Shown in pieces: positions 51,670-60,887 of a stretch of 64,000 nucleotides of DNA (its first letter is position 1; the number at the start of each line of letters is the position of its first letter). The stretch comes from Halorhabdus sp. CBA1104 (GTDB lineage: Archaea; Halobacteriota; Halobacteria; Halobacteriales; Haloarculaceae). The notes below the pieces were generated by a model that worked only from the letters and a program-made list of their open reading frames with translations, did not search any database and was not told where the DNA came from. The stretch spans positions 1,240,001-1,304,000 of the forward strand of contig NZ_CP033878.1 of NCBI RefSeq assembly GCF_009690625.1. The letters are read 5' to 3'. A program made the translations under genes and the position numbers.

Positions 51670-53024
51670 CGTAAGGCGTCGATGATCGGCTGGTATTTCA
51701 GTTGTATCTCGTCCCACTCCTCGTCTGGATCGCTATCGGCGACGATCCCCGCGCCCGCAAACAGCGTCGCCTGCTGGTCCCGCGCCAGGGCGGATCGGAT
51801 GCCCACGGCGAAGGTCCCATCGCCCGCGGCGTCGAACCACCCGATCGGGGCTGCATACCAGCCACGATCGAAGGCTTCGGCGTCTCGGATCGCAGAGAGG
51901 GCCGCGTTCGGCGGCAGCCCTCCGACAGCCGGCGTCGGGTGGAGTTGGGCGACCAGTGAGAGGACGTGGATGTCCTCGGCGAGGGTGGCCTGGATCGGGG
52001 TCCGGAGGTGCTGGACGGTTGCGAGCTGGCGGATCGACCGCTCGCCCGTCGCGACGGTCTCGGCGACACCGTCGAGTTGCTCGCGGATCGCTTCGACGAC
52101 CAGTGCGTGCTCGTGGCTGTCTTTCTCGCTGTCGTGGAGTTGCTCGGCCAGCCACTCGTCTTCGGCGTTGGTCTCGCCGCGGCCCGTCGACCCGGCCAAT
52201 GCCGCCGTCTCGACGGTCCGCCCGCGGCGAGCGACCAGCCGTTCCGGTGTCGCGCCGAAGAACGTCCCGGCATCGGAATCGTCGGGTCTGAGCGCAAAGC
52301 GATAACAGTCCGGATACGTCGATCCGAGTCGATCAATCGCGTCCGGCACCGACAGGGTATCGGCCAATTGGACCGACTGTGCGCCCGCGAGGACGACTTT
52401 CCTGAGATCGCCGCGGGCAACGCGCTCGACCGCCGACCTGACTTGTTTCGTCCAGGCACCCCGGTCCGGGAGTTGGGTCCGGGCCAGGATGCCGGGTGAC
52501 CCGGTTGCTGTCGGCGGCTCGGCGGCCTCGAGTGTCGTCTGCCAGCGGTCGAGTGTCCGTTCAACGTCGGCATCGGCCTCGGGACCGACGGCAGCGGCGG
52601 TCAGCCACTGCTCGCCGTCACGTTCGATCACTGCGACCGATGGAAGCACGAACCTGGCATCGGGATACCCGCCCCAGTCTGGCTCACCGTGGGACTCGTC
52701 TCCGCCGTCGTGGAAGGCAAAGCCACCGAACAGGCGAGGTGTGGCGAACGCCGGGAGTGCCTCCGAGACAGTCCGATTGGCGAACAACTCGCGTGCGCGG
52801 TGGCGAACTGTCTCGAAGCGGTCCGGTCCAGTCGCCGTGATCGTCGCCGCACTGCCGAGACCGGTCACTCGCTCACCCGGACCGTGCCAGACGACCCACG
52901 GCCGATCGTCGTCACGTCCATCAGCCAGCAGCGATAGTGACGACGCCTCGATCGGCCGACCAGCGACGACCAGCGAACCGTCTCCACCAGCGTATTCGAC
53001 CGCGTTGGCACGCGCTGACTCCAT
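51666..53024 (-). CDS. menF: Isochorismate synthase
   Basis: A 452-residue chorismate-binding enzyme converting chorismate to isochorismate, first step of menaquinone synthesis. The C-terminal half carries the family motifs RFALRPDDSDAGTFFGATPERLV, AGSTGRG, DSEKDSHEHALVV and LHPTPAVGG. It is followed by menD with a 4-nt overlap, so both are made from one mRNA; the other men genes are not in the window. Confidence 0.93.
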   Translation of the reverse strand: MESARANAVEYAGGDGSLVVAGRPIEASSLSLLADGRDDDRPWVVWHGPGERVTGLGSAATITATGPDRFETVRHRARELFANRTVSEALPAFATPRLFGGFAFHDGGDESHGEPDWGGYPDARFVLPSVAVIERDGEQWLTAAAVGPEADADVERTLDRWQTTLEAAEPPTATGSPGILARTQLPDRGAWTKQVRSAVERVARGDLRKVVLAGAQSVQLADTLSVPDAIDRLGSTYPDCYRFALRPDDSDAGTFFGATPERLVARRGRTVETAALAGSTGRGETNAEDEWLAEQLHDSEKDSHEHALVVEAIREQLDGVAETVATGERSIRQLATVQHLRTPIQATLAEDIHVLSLVAQLHPTPAVGGLPPNAALSAIRDAEAFDRGWYAAPIGWFDAAGDGTFAVGIRSALARDQQATLFAGAGIVADSDPDEEWDEIQLKYQPIIDALR

Positions 53025-53298
53025 TCACCACGTCTTAGGGCACAATCCATTAAGGGCTGACGGTAGCCTGTCTCGGCGAAGATTTCGAAATCAGGACGCA
53101 CAGAGGGGCCAGACGCGTCAAAATCGGCGATTACGAGCGAGGAAGCGGACACCGCAAAATATGCCGTGAGATGGCCGAACGTGAACGTTTCCGACCAGTT
53201 TCCGGAAAGAAATTTCTCAGTCGACGAACGAATCGTGCCACGAGTGGCATGCTGCCCGTCAGGCTTAAATGCCCCTCCGTGCAACCCCCAACGACTCG

Positions 53299-53514
53299 AT
53301 GGCGAAAGTAGAGATCACAGTACCGGAACATCTCGAGATGCAGATCGCTCAGATGGTCGAAGAAGGAGAGTTTCTCAACCGCGAGGAAGCGATCGAGGAT
53401 CTCCTTTCGACCGGCCTGAAGGCCTACAAGACAAGCGGGCCGATCGACGACGAGGAGGAACCAGGCTTAGAGGACGACGGCATGATGGGTCACGAAGACG
53501 AGTACGTCTTCTGA
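53299..53514 (+). CDS. Ribbon-helix-helix DNA-binding protein
   Basis: A 71-residue protein starting MAKVEITVPEHLEMQIAQMVEEGEFLNREEAIEDLLSTGL, the strand-helix-helix of the CopG fold, followed by an acidic tail with DDEEEPGLEDDG. It is probably a small transcription factor. The ATG at 53299 is supported by TTAAATG about 31 nt upstream; the frame from 53269 would include that promoter. Confidence 0.8.
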   Translation: MAKVEITVPEHLEMQIAQMVEEGEFLNREEAIEDLLSTGLKAYKTSGPIDDEEEPGLEDDGMMGHEDEYVF

Positions 53515-53578
53515 TCGATCGTCTGGTAGGGCTTCTCGGGCAATCCTTAAGCCGGATTCTCCGTAAGTTCAGACAAGG

Positions 53579-53857
53579 ATGCACAAAGACGAGTTGCTCG
53601 AATTACACGAGCAGATGTTGACGATCAAAGACTACTTCCGCGAGCAGGAGGCTGTCGATGACAGCCTCTTCGAGCCCTACGAAGAACTCGACGTGACCCC
53701 GGCGGACGTCCACATGTCAAAAAGTGAACACAAACATGCGGTGTTCGTCCTGGGCAACGCACTGGCCAACGCGATGAGCGAAGACGAGTTCTCCGATGCC
53801 GGTCGCGTGAGCAAGCGGATGAAAGAACTCGCCGAAGACGCCGAATCGAAGCTATAG
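53579..53857 (+). CDS. UPF0058 family protein (paralogue 2)
   Basis: A 92-residue helical protein of the UPF0058 family, with ELLELHEQMLTIKDYFREQE and PADVHMSKSEHKHAVFVLGNAL; the DVH...EHK pattern parallels TSIH...DHK of the paralogue at 46728. It follows a ribbon-helix-helix gene by 64 nt. A TATA-like CTTAAG lies about 28 nt upstream. Confidence 0.85.
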   Translation: MHKDELLELHEQMLTIKDYFREQEAVDDSLFEPYEELDVTPADVHMSKSEHKHAVFVLGNALANAMSEDEFSDAGRVSKRMKELAEDAESKL

Positions 53858-53878
53858 CTGTCAGTCGGTATCGACACG

Positions 53879-54637
53879 CTAGGCACCGTCGAGAAAGGTC
53901 TGGACACACTCACGGTGGGCAGCTGTCCCGAGGAGGTGTCGCTGTGTCGCTCGTTCCGCAGCCATGGCTGCCACGAGCTGTTCTCGATCAGCTCCGAGTG
54001 TGCGCTTGGTCGCTGCCTGAACGGCTCGGGGAGCATCGACGAGTCGACCCACGAGTTGGGCGAGGCCGCGGTGGAACTCCTCGACCCCGAACACGCGATC
54101 GAACAGGCCGTACTGGTCGGCCTGCGTGGCGTCGAGTAACGCCCCGGTAAAGAGCAACTCCTTTGCGGTCGCCAGTCCGACGGCCTCGGGAAGGAGATAC
54201 GTCGCGCCGCCGGCCGGAGCGAGGCCGAGTCGCCGGAATCCGAATCCGATCTTGCCGGCCGTGCTGGCGACGATCAGATCACAGGCCAGCGCAAGCGACG
54301 CCCCTGTCCCGAAGGCAGGCCCGTCGACCGCCGCGATCGTTGGCGCTGGGAAGTGGACGATCCGACGAATGATGTCGTCGATCGCCGCCAGTCGGTCCAG
54401 AAGTGCATCTGCCGAAAGATCTCCGGTCGCCTCCCTGATGACGCCAGTCACGTCCCCACCCGCACAGAACGTCTCACCGGCTCCCTGGACGACGAGACAG
54501 CGCGCTCCGGAGATGTCATCCAGGGCGTCTTCGAGGCCGGCGACGACAGCGGGGTTCAAGACGTTGCGGGTCGCTTCCGCGTCGATCGTCACCGTCGCAA
54601 TGTCGTCGGCAAACTCCGAGCGTACCGGTGTGGCCAT
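53879..54637 (-). CDS. Enoyl-CoA hydratase/isomerase family protein
   Basis: A 252-residue crotonase-fold enzyme. The two oxyanion-hole segments are visible (GAGETFCAGGDVTGV and DGPAFGTGASLALACDLIVAS), with a C-terminal helix region typical of the family. The Glu residues of classic hydratases are not clearly placed, so isomerase or other crotonase activity is possible. It lacks MenB hallmarks despite the nearby menFD genes. The ATG at 54637 is preferred to the long frame up to 54778. Confidence 0.85.
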   Translation of the reverse strand: MATPVRSEFADDIATVTIDAEATRNVLNPAVVAGLEDALDDISGARCLVVQGAGETFCAGGDVTGVIREATGDLSADALLDRLAAIDDIIRRIVHFPAPTIAAVDGPAFGTGASLALACDLIVASTAGKIGFGFRRLGLAPAGGATYLLPEAVGLATAKELLFTGALLDATQADQYGLFDRVFGVEEFHRGLAQLVGRLVDAPRAVQAATKRTLGADREQLVAAMAAERATQRHLLGTAAHRECVQTFLDGA

Positions 54638-54760
54638 TGAAGATAGGTGGGTCCGTCGACCCCAAAAGGATTGAGGAGCCGGACGGCCAGTCGGGTCACC
54701 ATGACACCGCGGCGCGGCCGAGCCCGTGCATTGACGTAGCTCCCAGACGAGAGTGGGCTT

Positions 54761-56170
54761 ATGCGCATCCACTGGCATCGACGCGACCTCCGGATCGAGG
54801 ACAACCCGGCCCTGGCTTCGGGCGGCGCCGACACAACAGAGCCAGTACTACCGGTGTTCGTGCTCGATTCGGCCGTCCTCGAGCACGCTGGACCGCCCCG
54901 CGTGGCGTTCATGCTGGAGGCACTCGAGGCCCTCCGGTCGGCCTACCGCTCGCTCGACAGTGATCTGCTCGTCGTCCAGGGCAATCCAGTCGAGACGCTC
55001 CCCGAAATCGCGACAAAGCGGGACGCGACCACGGTCACCTGGAACCGTGATTACTCCGGGTTGGCTCGCGAACGGGACACCGCCGTCAGGCAGGCACTGG
55101 AAGACGCCGGAATCGACCGAGACGCCGACCACGGGGCAGTCCTTCAGGAGCCGGGCTCGATCCGCACCAACGACGGCGACCCCTACTCGGTGTTTACGTA
55201 CTTCGGGCGCAAGTGGCACGACCGCCCGAAAGACGAGCCGGTCGACCCGCCCACGAGTGACGATCTCGTCAGTATCGAGACCGACTCGTCGATCCCGACA
55301 CTGGCCGACCTCGACATCGAACAGCCGACCGCGACGATCCCGGAAGCGAGTACCACGGCCGCCCACGACCGGCTCGAAGCGTTCTGCGAGGCGGACATCT
55401 ACCGGTACGAGGAGCGTCGGGACTACCCTGCCGATGACTGTACATCACGGCTCTCAGCGCACCTGAAGTGGGGAACGATCGGCATCCGGACGGTCTACGA
55501 AGCGACCGAACGGGCACTGGAGGCGGCCACCACAGACGCCGAACGCGAGTCTGTCGAAGAGTTCCAATCGCAACTCGCCTGGCGCGAATTTTACGCCCAA
55601 GTACTGTGGTTCAACCCTGAGGTCGTCGAAGAGAACTACAAATCCTACGAGCAGCCGATCGAATGGCGGGCGGACCCGGCGGCACTTGCTGCCTGGAAAG
55701 CAGGCGAGACCGGCTATCCGATCGTCGACGCTGGAATGCGCCAGCTCCAAGCGGAGGCGTACATGCACAATCGCGTGCGGATGATCGTCGCTGCGTTCCT
55801 GACAAAAGATCTGCTGATCGACTGGCGAGAGGGTTATGAGTGGTTCCGGCAGCGCCTGGTCGATCACGACACGGCAAACGACAACGGCGGCTGGCAGTGG
55901 GCGGCCTCGACCGGGACCGACGCCCAACCGTACTTCCGGATCTTCAACCCGATGACCCAGGGCGAACGCTACGATCCAGACGGCGAGTACATCCGCGAGT
56001 ACGTGCCGGAACTGGAGGGAGTCCCGGCGGATGTCATTCACAGCTGGCACGAACTCGATCAAGGAGCCAGGGAGATGCACGCGCCCGAGTATCCCGCTCC
56101 GATCGTCGATCACAGCGAGCGCCGCGAGCAAGCACTCGCGATGTTCGAGCGGGCACGGGGAGAAGAATAG
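54761..56170 (+). CDS. phr: Deoxyribodipyrimidine photolyase
   Basis: A 469-residue cryptochrome/photolyase family DNA repair enzyme. The N-terminal antenna domain (IHWHRRDLRIEDNPAL) and the C-terminal FAD domain (WREFYAQVLW, GYPIVDAGMRQLQAEAYMHNRVRM, NDNGGWQWAASTGTDAQPYF) are complete. It repairs UV-induced pyrimidine dimers using light. It is the class I (CPD) form by length and motifs. Confidence 0.94.
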   Translation: MRIHWHRRDLRIEDNPALASGGADTTEPVLPVFVLDSAVLEHAGPPRVAFMLEALEALRSAYRSLDSDLLVVQGNPVETLPEIATKRDATTVTWNRDYSGLARERDTAVRQALEDAGIDRDADHGAVLQEPGSIRTNDGDPYSVFTYFGRKWHDRPKDEPVDPPTSDDLVSIETDSSIPTLADLDIEQPTATIPEASTTAAHDRLEAFCEADIYRYEERRDYPADDCTSRLSAHLKWGTIGIRTVYEATERALEAATTDAERESVEEFQSQLAWREFYAQVLWFNPEVVEENYKSYEQPIEWRADPAALAAWKAGETGYPIVDAGMRQLQAEAYMHNRVRMIVAAFLTKDLLIDWREGYEWFRQRLVDHDTANDNGGWQWAASTGTDAQPYFRIFNPMTQGERYDPDGEYIREYVPELEGVPADVIHSWHELDQGAREMHAPEYPAPIVDHSERREQALAMFERARGEE

Positions 56171-56307
56171 CCGAGTCGTCAGGGAAACACGTTAGCCGGC
56201 CACCTCACCAAGCTTCTAGGGAGTGTCGATCCGTATCCAGTGTCTGCTTGGCGATTGATAAGGGAGAGCCTCACCGACTTTTGGTAATTGATACCGTGGA
56301 AAGCGGT

Positions 56308-56313
56308 TTTATA
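56308..56313 (+). promoter_or_regulatory. TATA-like element that fixes the start of the three-gene operon
   Basis: TTTATA lies 28 nt before the in-frame GTG at 56338. That GTG is the first codon of a 544-residue protein, so the operon probably begins with a leaderless mRNA. Other in-frame GTG codons at 56296 and 56326 would lie on or just after the TATA element. Confidence 0.5.
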
Positions 56314-56337
56314 CTGCTGGACACGGTGCACAGACGT

Positions 56338-57972
56338 GTGAGAATCCGAACTGGTATCTTCGCAGACGGATCACCGATCAACGAACAGCGGGAGGGAGCG
56401 CTCGTCGTCGCGGACGCCGTCGCCGATCCGATACGTGAGCACCTGGACGACGTACGGACCCGGGTACGGTACGCGGCCCTCGGCGCGGGGATGAGTGTCG
56501 TTCTCGCACTCGGCGTCGCCTACGCGATCGAACTGCTCGCAGGTATCGCTGTGGGTATCGTCGGCGTCGGTGTTGGGGCAGGATACGCGTATCTCTCTAT
56601 CGAATCCGAGCCCAACGTCTCGGTCGTTCAGGCCGAGAAACGTTACTGGACCGGGCACGTGGTCCCACAGCCTGACGGTGCGCTGGTCTACGACGCGACC
56701 GGATCAGTCGTGCCAACTGAACTTGAAGTCGAACAGTTCGAGGACCTCGCCGGACTCGAATCGAGTACCGCGTCCTTCGGGGCAAATACCGAGTTCCCGA
56801 TCGTCCAGGATACGAACCACGACGTCGAAAATACGGTCCAGCAGCGACTCGAGACGATGCGGTCACGAGTCGAAGCCGCCGAGACCGTCAGTTTCGAGGC
56901 CCCACTCGCCGATACATCTGGTTCGGTCCTCGAGAATGTCACGGCGATTCCGGACGAAGGGATCGGGACGGATGTGCCATCTACTGCTGTGGAGTTCGAG
57001 CTCGAAACGGCGACCGAGCAGGCCGAGCAAATGCAGACAATGGAAACGATGGCCTTCGAGACTGACCCTGACGAAACGTTGCAAGCGGTCAAAGACGAAA
57101 GTGAAACCGTCGTCGAGTCGCTCACGACGGCCAAAGCGGACGCAATCAGGCGACTGAATGACCACGTCGATGTCGCCAGTGACATCACCTCGATGACGAG
57201 TTATAACTTCTATTGTCCGGACTGCATCGAGGATGACGTGTACGCCGAGCTAGATGTAGAATTCGACGGGGGCGAACCAACCTGGTTCTGTGAGACGTGC
57301 CGTGGACGGTTCGATGCCGACGACGAGCCGGTGCCCAAACACCGCATGAAAGACGAACTCGTCGAGGAGATTTGGGACCGCCTGTGGATCGAAAAGGACG
57401 ACGAACGACGGCGGATCTACGAGAACATCGAGGACCAGAAGTCCGATCTCACCGAACGTGAATTCGAACAACGACAGGAGGCCATCCGGACAGCCTGGGA
57501 TCGGATCAAGGAAGTCCGATCGAAGATTCGCGATCTCGAAACGGAAGCCAAGGCCGAACGAGGAGCGATCACGGAGATCGGCGCCGTCATGACCAAATAC
57601 GATCGGCTCGCCGCCGAGCGACGGGAAGCGTTCGAGGCGGACGTAGAAGCGGCTCTGACGGAGATCGAGACCGCCACGGAGGAGGCGATCGACGAGATGC
57701 GCAATTACGAGGAAGAGAAAATCGAAGAGGCCCAGGAGGAGGCCCAAGAGCGCGCCGAAGTGATCAGAGCCGAGGAGCGCAAACGGCACCAAGAGAAGAT
57801 GGCCAAACTCGAAAGCATCGAAGAAGTAAGCCAGGAACGGCTCGACCACGAGGAGGAAGTTCACCAGCGCGAGGTCCTTCTCGAGACCCGTGGGGGAACG
57901 AGCGCATCCGGGCTAGTCAACAAGTATCACCTCGCGAAAGGGAAGCTGTTCGGCTATTCGAAGGAGGACTGA
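56338..57972 (+). CDS. Two-helix membrane protein with zinc ribbon and coiled coil
   Basis: A 544-residue protein without a named family. Two adjacent membrane helices (about 44-88) are preceded by a cytoplasmic or external N-terminal 40 residues. A region of mixed sheet follows, then a zinc ribbon with C293-x2-C296 and C318-x2-C321 (FYCPDC, FCETC), then a coiled coil from about 335 to 515 rich in Glu, Lys and Arg. It starts a tight three-gene operon: the next ATG is 3 nt after its stop. The structure suggests a membrane-anchored scaffold that binds nucleic acid or protein through the zinc ribbon; this is inference. Upstream frames overlapping phr are not used. Confidence 0.75.
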   Translation: MRIRTGIFADGSPINEQREGALVVADAVADPIREHLDDVRTRVRYAALGAGMSVVLALGVAYAIELLAGIAVGIVGVGVGAGYAYLSIESEPNVSVVQAEKRYWTGHVVPQPDGALVYDATGSVVPTELEVEQFEDLAGLESSTASFGANTEFPIVQDTNHDVENTVQQRLETMRSRVEAAETVSFEAPLADTSGSVLENVTAIPDEGIGTDVPSTAVEFELETATEQAEQMQTMETMAFETDPDETLQAVKDESETVVESLTTAKADAIRRLNDHVDVASDITSMTSYNFYCPDCIEDDVYAELDVEFDGGEPTWFCETCRGRFDADDEPVPKHRMKDELVEEIWDRLWIEKDDERRRIYENIEDQKSDLTEREFEQRQEAIRTAWDRIKEVRSKIRDLETEAKAERGAITEIGAVMTKYDRLAAERREAFEADVEAALTEIETATEEAIDEMRNYEEEKIEEAQEEAQERAEVIRAEERKRHQEKMAKLESIEEVSQERLDHEEEVHQREVLLETRGGTSASGLVNKYHLAKGKLFGYSKED

Positions 57973-57974
57973 CA

Positions 57975-58919
57975 ATGGCAAACGACGACCTACACCCGCT
58001 CTTGCGGGACATCCAGCGAAAGATCGTCAGTGTCCGTGAGGACCTCAAGACGATCATCGGTAAGATCGAAGGGGTGCAGGAAACGATCCAGGACGGCGTC
58101 GACAAGGTTCTAGAGGCGATCAACGACAACATTCAGGCCCAGGCGGAACTGAAACTGATGGACAAAGTCGCGAGCGTCAGGTCAATCCCGGCCCATATCG
58201 AGGCAGAGCGCGAGCAAGTCGAGGCCGAAAAGAAAGAACTCGAAGAGAAACTCGACCGCATCGACGATCGGTACGCACAGCGCCATCAAGAACTCAACGA
58301 GAAAGCCGACGACCGCATCCGAGAACTCGGCGACCATATCTTCGAGATTCAGGAAGACGAGTACGAAGACCAGATCGAACAGCCGTTCCACGAGCACGTG
58401 ACCGAGACCTGGCGCCAAATGCGACGAGACAACGCCGAGATCGGAAAAGAGCACATCGAGGCCTTAGAGAGTGAACTGGACGCGACCCATGAGTCGATCG
58501 ACGACCTGCTAGAGCGACGCGACCGGTTCCTCACGGAGATCCGGCAGAGTCGTGTCCCGGCAGGCGAGCATGTCGAGTCGCCGTATCGAGTGCAAGTACC
58601 ATTCTGGACAGTTACCGTCGAACAAGACGGGGAACGCTACCAGCATGTCTACGCGCCGGCAGATCTGACCCGTCAAAGCGACGCGTGGTATCCAGTCGGC
58701 CTGCGTGAGCGAGAGGGCCTTGCCCCACTGGTTCGGACAGTCGCGGACGCCTCGGACGCTGAGACGACATCGAAGACAATCCGGAGCGACGCGATCGGGG
58801 CAACTGTTCGCCAGTACGCGACGGGCGACGTCGCAGGGCAGATCGACTTCGCTGATACGCTTGAGGACACACTCGGTGAAAGCATCCCGATTGCTGTCGA
58901 AGGTGGTGATCAGACGTGA
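57975..58919 (+). CDS. Coiled-coil protein of the three-gene operon
   Basis: A 314-residue soluble protein. Residues 10-70 and 60-180 form coiled coils (DLKTIIGKIEGVQETIQDGV, EREQVEAEKKELEEKLDRID, LDATHESIDDLLERRDRFLT). The C-terminal 120 residues are a compact domain with a conserved-looking YRVQVPFWTVTVEQDGERY and VYAPADL. No catalytic motif is visible. The ATG is 3 nt after the preceding stop and its stop overlaps the next start (GTGA), so the three proteins are probably made together and act in one complex. Confidence 0.75.
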   Translation: MANDDLHPLLRDIQRKIVSVREDLKTIIGKIEGVQETIQDGVDKVLEAINDNIQAQAELKLMDKVASVRSIPAHIEAEREQVEAEKKELEEKLDRIDDRYAQRHQELNEKADDRIRELGDHIFEIQEDEYEDQIEQPFHEHVTETWRQMRRDNAEIGKEHIEALESELDATHESIDDLLERRDRFLTEIRQSRVPAGEHVESPYRVQVPFWTVTVEQDGERYQHVYAPADLTRQSDAWYPVGLREREGLAPLVRTVADASDAETTSKTIRSDAIGATVRQYATGDVAGQIDFADTLEDTLGESIPIAVEGGDQT

Positions 58920-59731
58920 GCAAAATCGAAGAAACCCGAGCCATCGTCGACGAGGCAGAGACATATGAAGGGGCGGTGATTCCGACTGGCCAGGCCGAGA
59001 TTGAGCGGCCGGTCACGATCCACGAAGACGCGACCGTCACAGATGGTGTCTATGGCCAGGCGGTAACCATCGAACCCGGCGCGACTATTGACGGTCCGGT
59101 CATGGCAAAGGAAGGCGTCGAAGTCGACGATGGGTCCGTCAACGGCGACGTGGGAACGCCCGGAAGTGTCTCGATCGAGTCAGGGGTCGTCAGCGGGACG
59201 GTGATGGGATCTCGGCTGCGGTTGGTGGATACAACGGTCGTCGGGAACGTCGTCGCGAGCGAAGCCATCCTCGAAAACTGTACGGTAATCGGGACGGTCG
59301 TCGGCGAACAGCGCCTCCGGATGGAATCGACGACCTGCTATACGTTCAAGTCCTACATCGACAGCACGTTCGAAGATGTCAACGTGCTGCTCCCGCAAGC
59401 GATTGTCGACGGGTCGTTCTCGGTGGAGTCACCGATAGAGGTCCGATCCATCCGGCGGAAAGACCAGTTCGTCGACGACAACGAGGCTGTGCCAATCCTG
59501 ACCGAAGACGATGCGCGGACGGTAGATGGAACCACGTATCTCACGCTGGTCCCCCGGTTGCTTGATGTCGAAGCCGTCGAGACGCGGATCGACCAGCTGG
59601 AATCGTTCCTCAGGGCGGTCGCACTCGCCCAAGACGCCGGGACCACGGTCGATCCGCCTGCCGAGAGCGAATGGGTGCTCGATGCTTTTGACGTGACTGC
59701 CGAAGCGTTGGACTTCTCGACACCCACCTGA
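58916..59731 (+). CDS. Bactofilin-like beta-solenoid protein
   Basis: A 271-residue protein. Residues 10-150 have the repeating short-strand pattern of a polymer-forming cytoskeletal (bactofilin) solenoid: GAVIPTGQAEIERPVTIHED, GAVTIEPGATIDGPVMAKEG, GSVNGDVGT, GNVVASEAILENCTVIGTVVG. Bactofilins and the halofilins of haloarchaea form filaments that set cell shape. The C-terminal part (about 175-271) is a helical acidic domain not found in simple bactofilins. The start is a GTG overlapping the upstream stop by 4 nt. Confidence 0.78.
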   Translation: MSKIEETRAIVDEAETYEGAVIPTGQAEIERPVTIHEDATVTDGVYGQAVTIEPGATIDGPVMAKEGVEVDDGSVNGDVGTPGSVSIESGVVSGTVMGSRLRLVDTTVVGNVVASEAILENCTVIGTVVGEQRLRMESTTCYTFKSYIDSTFEDVNVLLPQAIVDGSFSVESPIEVRSIRRKDQFVDDNEAVPILTEDDARTVDGTTYLTLVPRLLDVEAVETRIDQLESFLRAVALAQDAGTTVDPPAESEWVLDAFDVTAEALDFSTPT

Positions 59732-59821
59732 GCGATAATCGTATCGCCGTCTTTGCCTCTATGTGGTACGTTACCGAATGGTTCCTCAAGCTTTAACAGA
59801 CATCCGACCGTCATCAAATTT

Positions 59822-59826
59822 GGAGG
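59822..59826 (+). promoter_or_regulatory. Shine-Dalgarno site of superoxide dismutase
   Basis: GGAGG lies 8 nt before the ATG at 59835. With a TATA-like CTTTAAC at 59791-59797, the mRNA would have a short leader of about 10-15 nt carrying this site. This sets the start at 59835 rather than the in-frame ATG at 59763 (which precedes the promoter). Confidence 0.55.
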
Positions 59827-59834
59827 AATATCAC

Positions 59835-60446
59835 ATGCCAGAACGTTCCAATCCCGAATTGCCGCCCCTGCCCTACGAGTACGATGCCCTCGAGCCCCAC
59901 ATTTCAGAGCAGGTCCTCGAGTGGCACCACGATACCCACCATCAAGGCTACGTCAACGGCCTCGACAGTGCCGAGGCGACCCTCGAAGAGAACCGCGCCG
60001 CAGGCGATCATTCGACGACTGGTGGTGCGCTGAGTAACGTCACGCACAACGGCTCGGGCCACTACCTACACACGCTGTTCTGGGAGAACATGTCCCCGAA
60101 CGGCGGCGGCGAGCCCGACGGCGACCTCCGGGCACGTATCGAGGAGGACTTTGGCTCCTACGACGCCTGGAAGGCCGAATTCGAGGCCGCTGCGGGCGCT
60201 GCCGGTGGCTGGGCACTACTCGTATACGATCCTGTCGCCAAGCAACTCCGCAACGTCGCGGTCGACAAACACGACAACGGTGCGCTGTGGGGCTCCCATC
60301 CGATCATGGCCCTTGACGTCTGGGAGCACTCTTACTACTACGACTACGGCCCCGATCGCGGGAGCTTTATCGATGCCTTCTTCGAGGTCGTCAACTGGGA
60401 GAAAGTCGCCGAAGAGTACCAGAAGTCCGTCGAGCACTTCGAGTAG
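59835..60446 (+). CDS. sod: Superoxide dismutase (Mn/Fe family)
   Basis: A 203-residue enzyme that dismutates superoxide in the cytoplasm. Metal ligands are in EWHHDTHHQGY (His), HYLHTLFWENM (His) and DVWEHSYYYDYG (Asp and His). LPPLPYEYDALEP is the usual N terminus of the family. The Gly-rich loop (NGGGEPDGD) is typical of haloarchaeal Mn enzymes. The start at 59835 is preceded by a clear ribosome binding site, so this gene is leadered, unlike most here. Confidence 0.95.
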   Translation: MPERSNPELPPLPYEYDALEPHISEQVLEWHHDTHHQGYVNGLDSAEATLEENRAAGDHSTTGGALSNVTHNGSGHYLHTLFWENMSPNGGGEPDGDLRARIEEDFGSYDAWKAEFEAAAGAAGGWALLVYDPVAKQLRNVAVDKHDNGALWGSHPIMALDVWEHSYYYDYGPDRGSFIDAFFEVVNWEKVAEEYQKSVEHFE

Positions 60447-60614
60447 CGACGCGCGAGCAGTTTTCTGACGGTCGGGGCAATCTCGACGTAGATCGCGTCA
60501 CTCTCACAGACAGGAAAGTTTTAGCGAGTCGTTCGCTGGATCCGTCGACTCGCTTGGCTCGATGCAGGCGAGCGTTTCGAGGGACTTACCCCGAGAGAGT
60601 GGGTACGCAGGGCT

Positions 60615-60887
60615 ATGCCACGACCGAAAGCGGACTTCGACGATCTGCGGCCGCTTGCCTTTCGCGAACCGGCGGACGTACTGGACTCAGACCGGATGTA
60701 CACCATCTACGAGGTCGCGCGTCTCCTCCAGGGTGTCGACCCGGATGCCGAACTCGACGTCGATACCGAAAACGTCCTGCTCGACTGGGCAATCCCCTGG
60801 ATGCTGAAGTACGCCGACGAGTTCGTCTTCGCGGAGCCAGACAGCGACGCGGAGCCGGGTCACTACGGGCTGGCCGCTGAAGAATGA
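60615..60887 (+). CDS. Small conserved haloarchaeal protein (DUF5827-like)
   Basis: A 90-residue acidic protein with MYTIYEVARLLQGVDPDAELDVDTENVLLDW and PGHYGLAAEE. It resembles the haloarchaeal family named DUF5827, function unknown. The start of the next gene overlaps its stop by 4 nt (ATGA), so they are co-translated. The 168-nt gap upstream shows no further gene. Confidence 0.65.
   Translation: MPRPKADFDDLRPLAFREPADVLDSDRMYTIYEVARLLQGVDPDAELDVDTENVLLDWAIPWMLKYADEFVFAEPDSDAEPGHYGLAAEE

Noticed and set aside
53879-54637. Assignment of the crotonase gene as menB beside menFD
   Set aside because: It is separated from menF by other genes, lies in its own context and lacks MenB-specific features.
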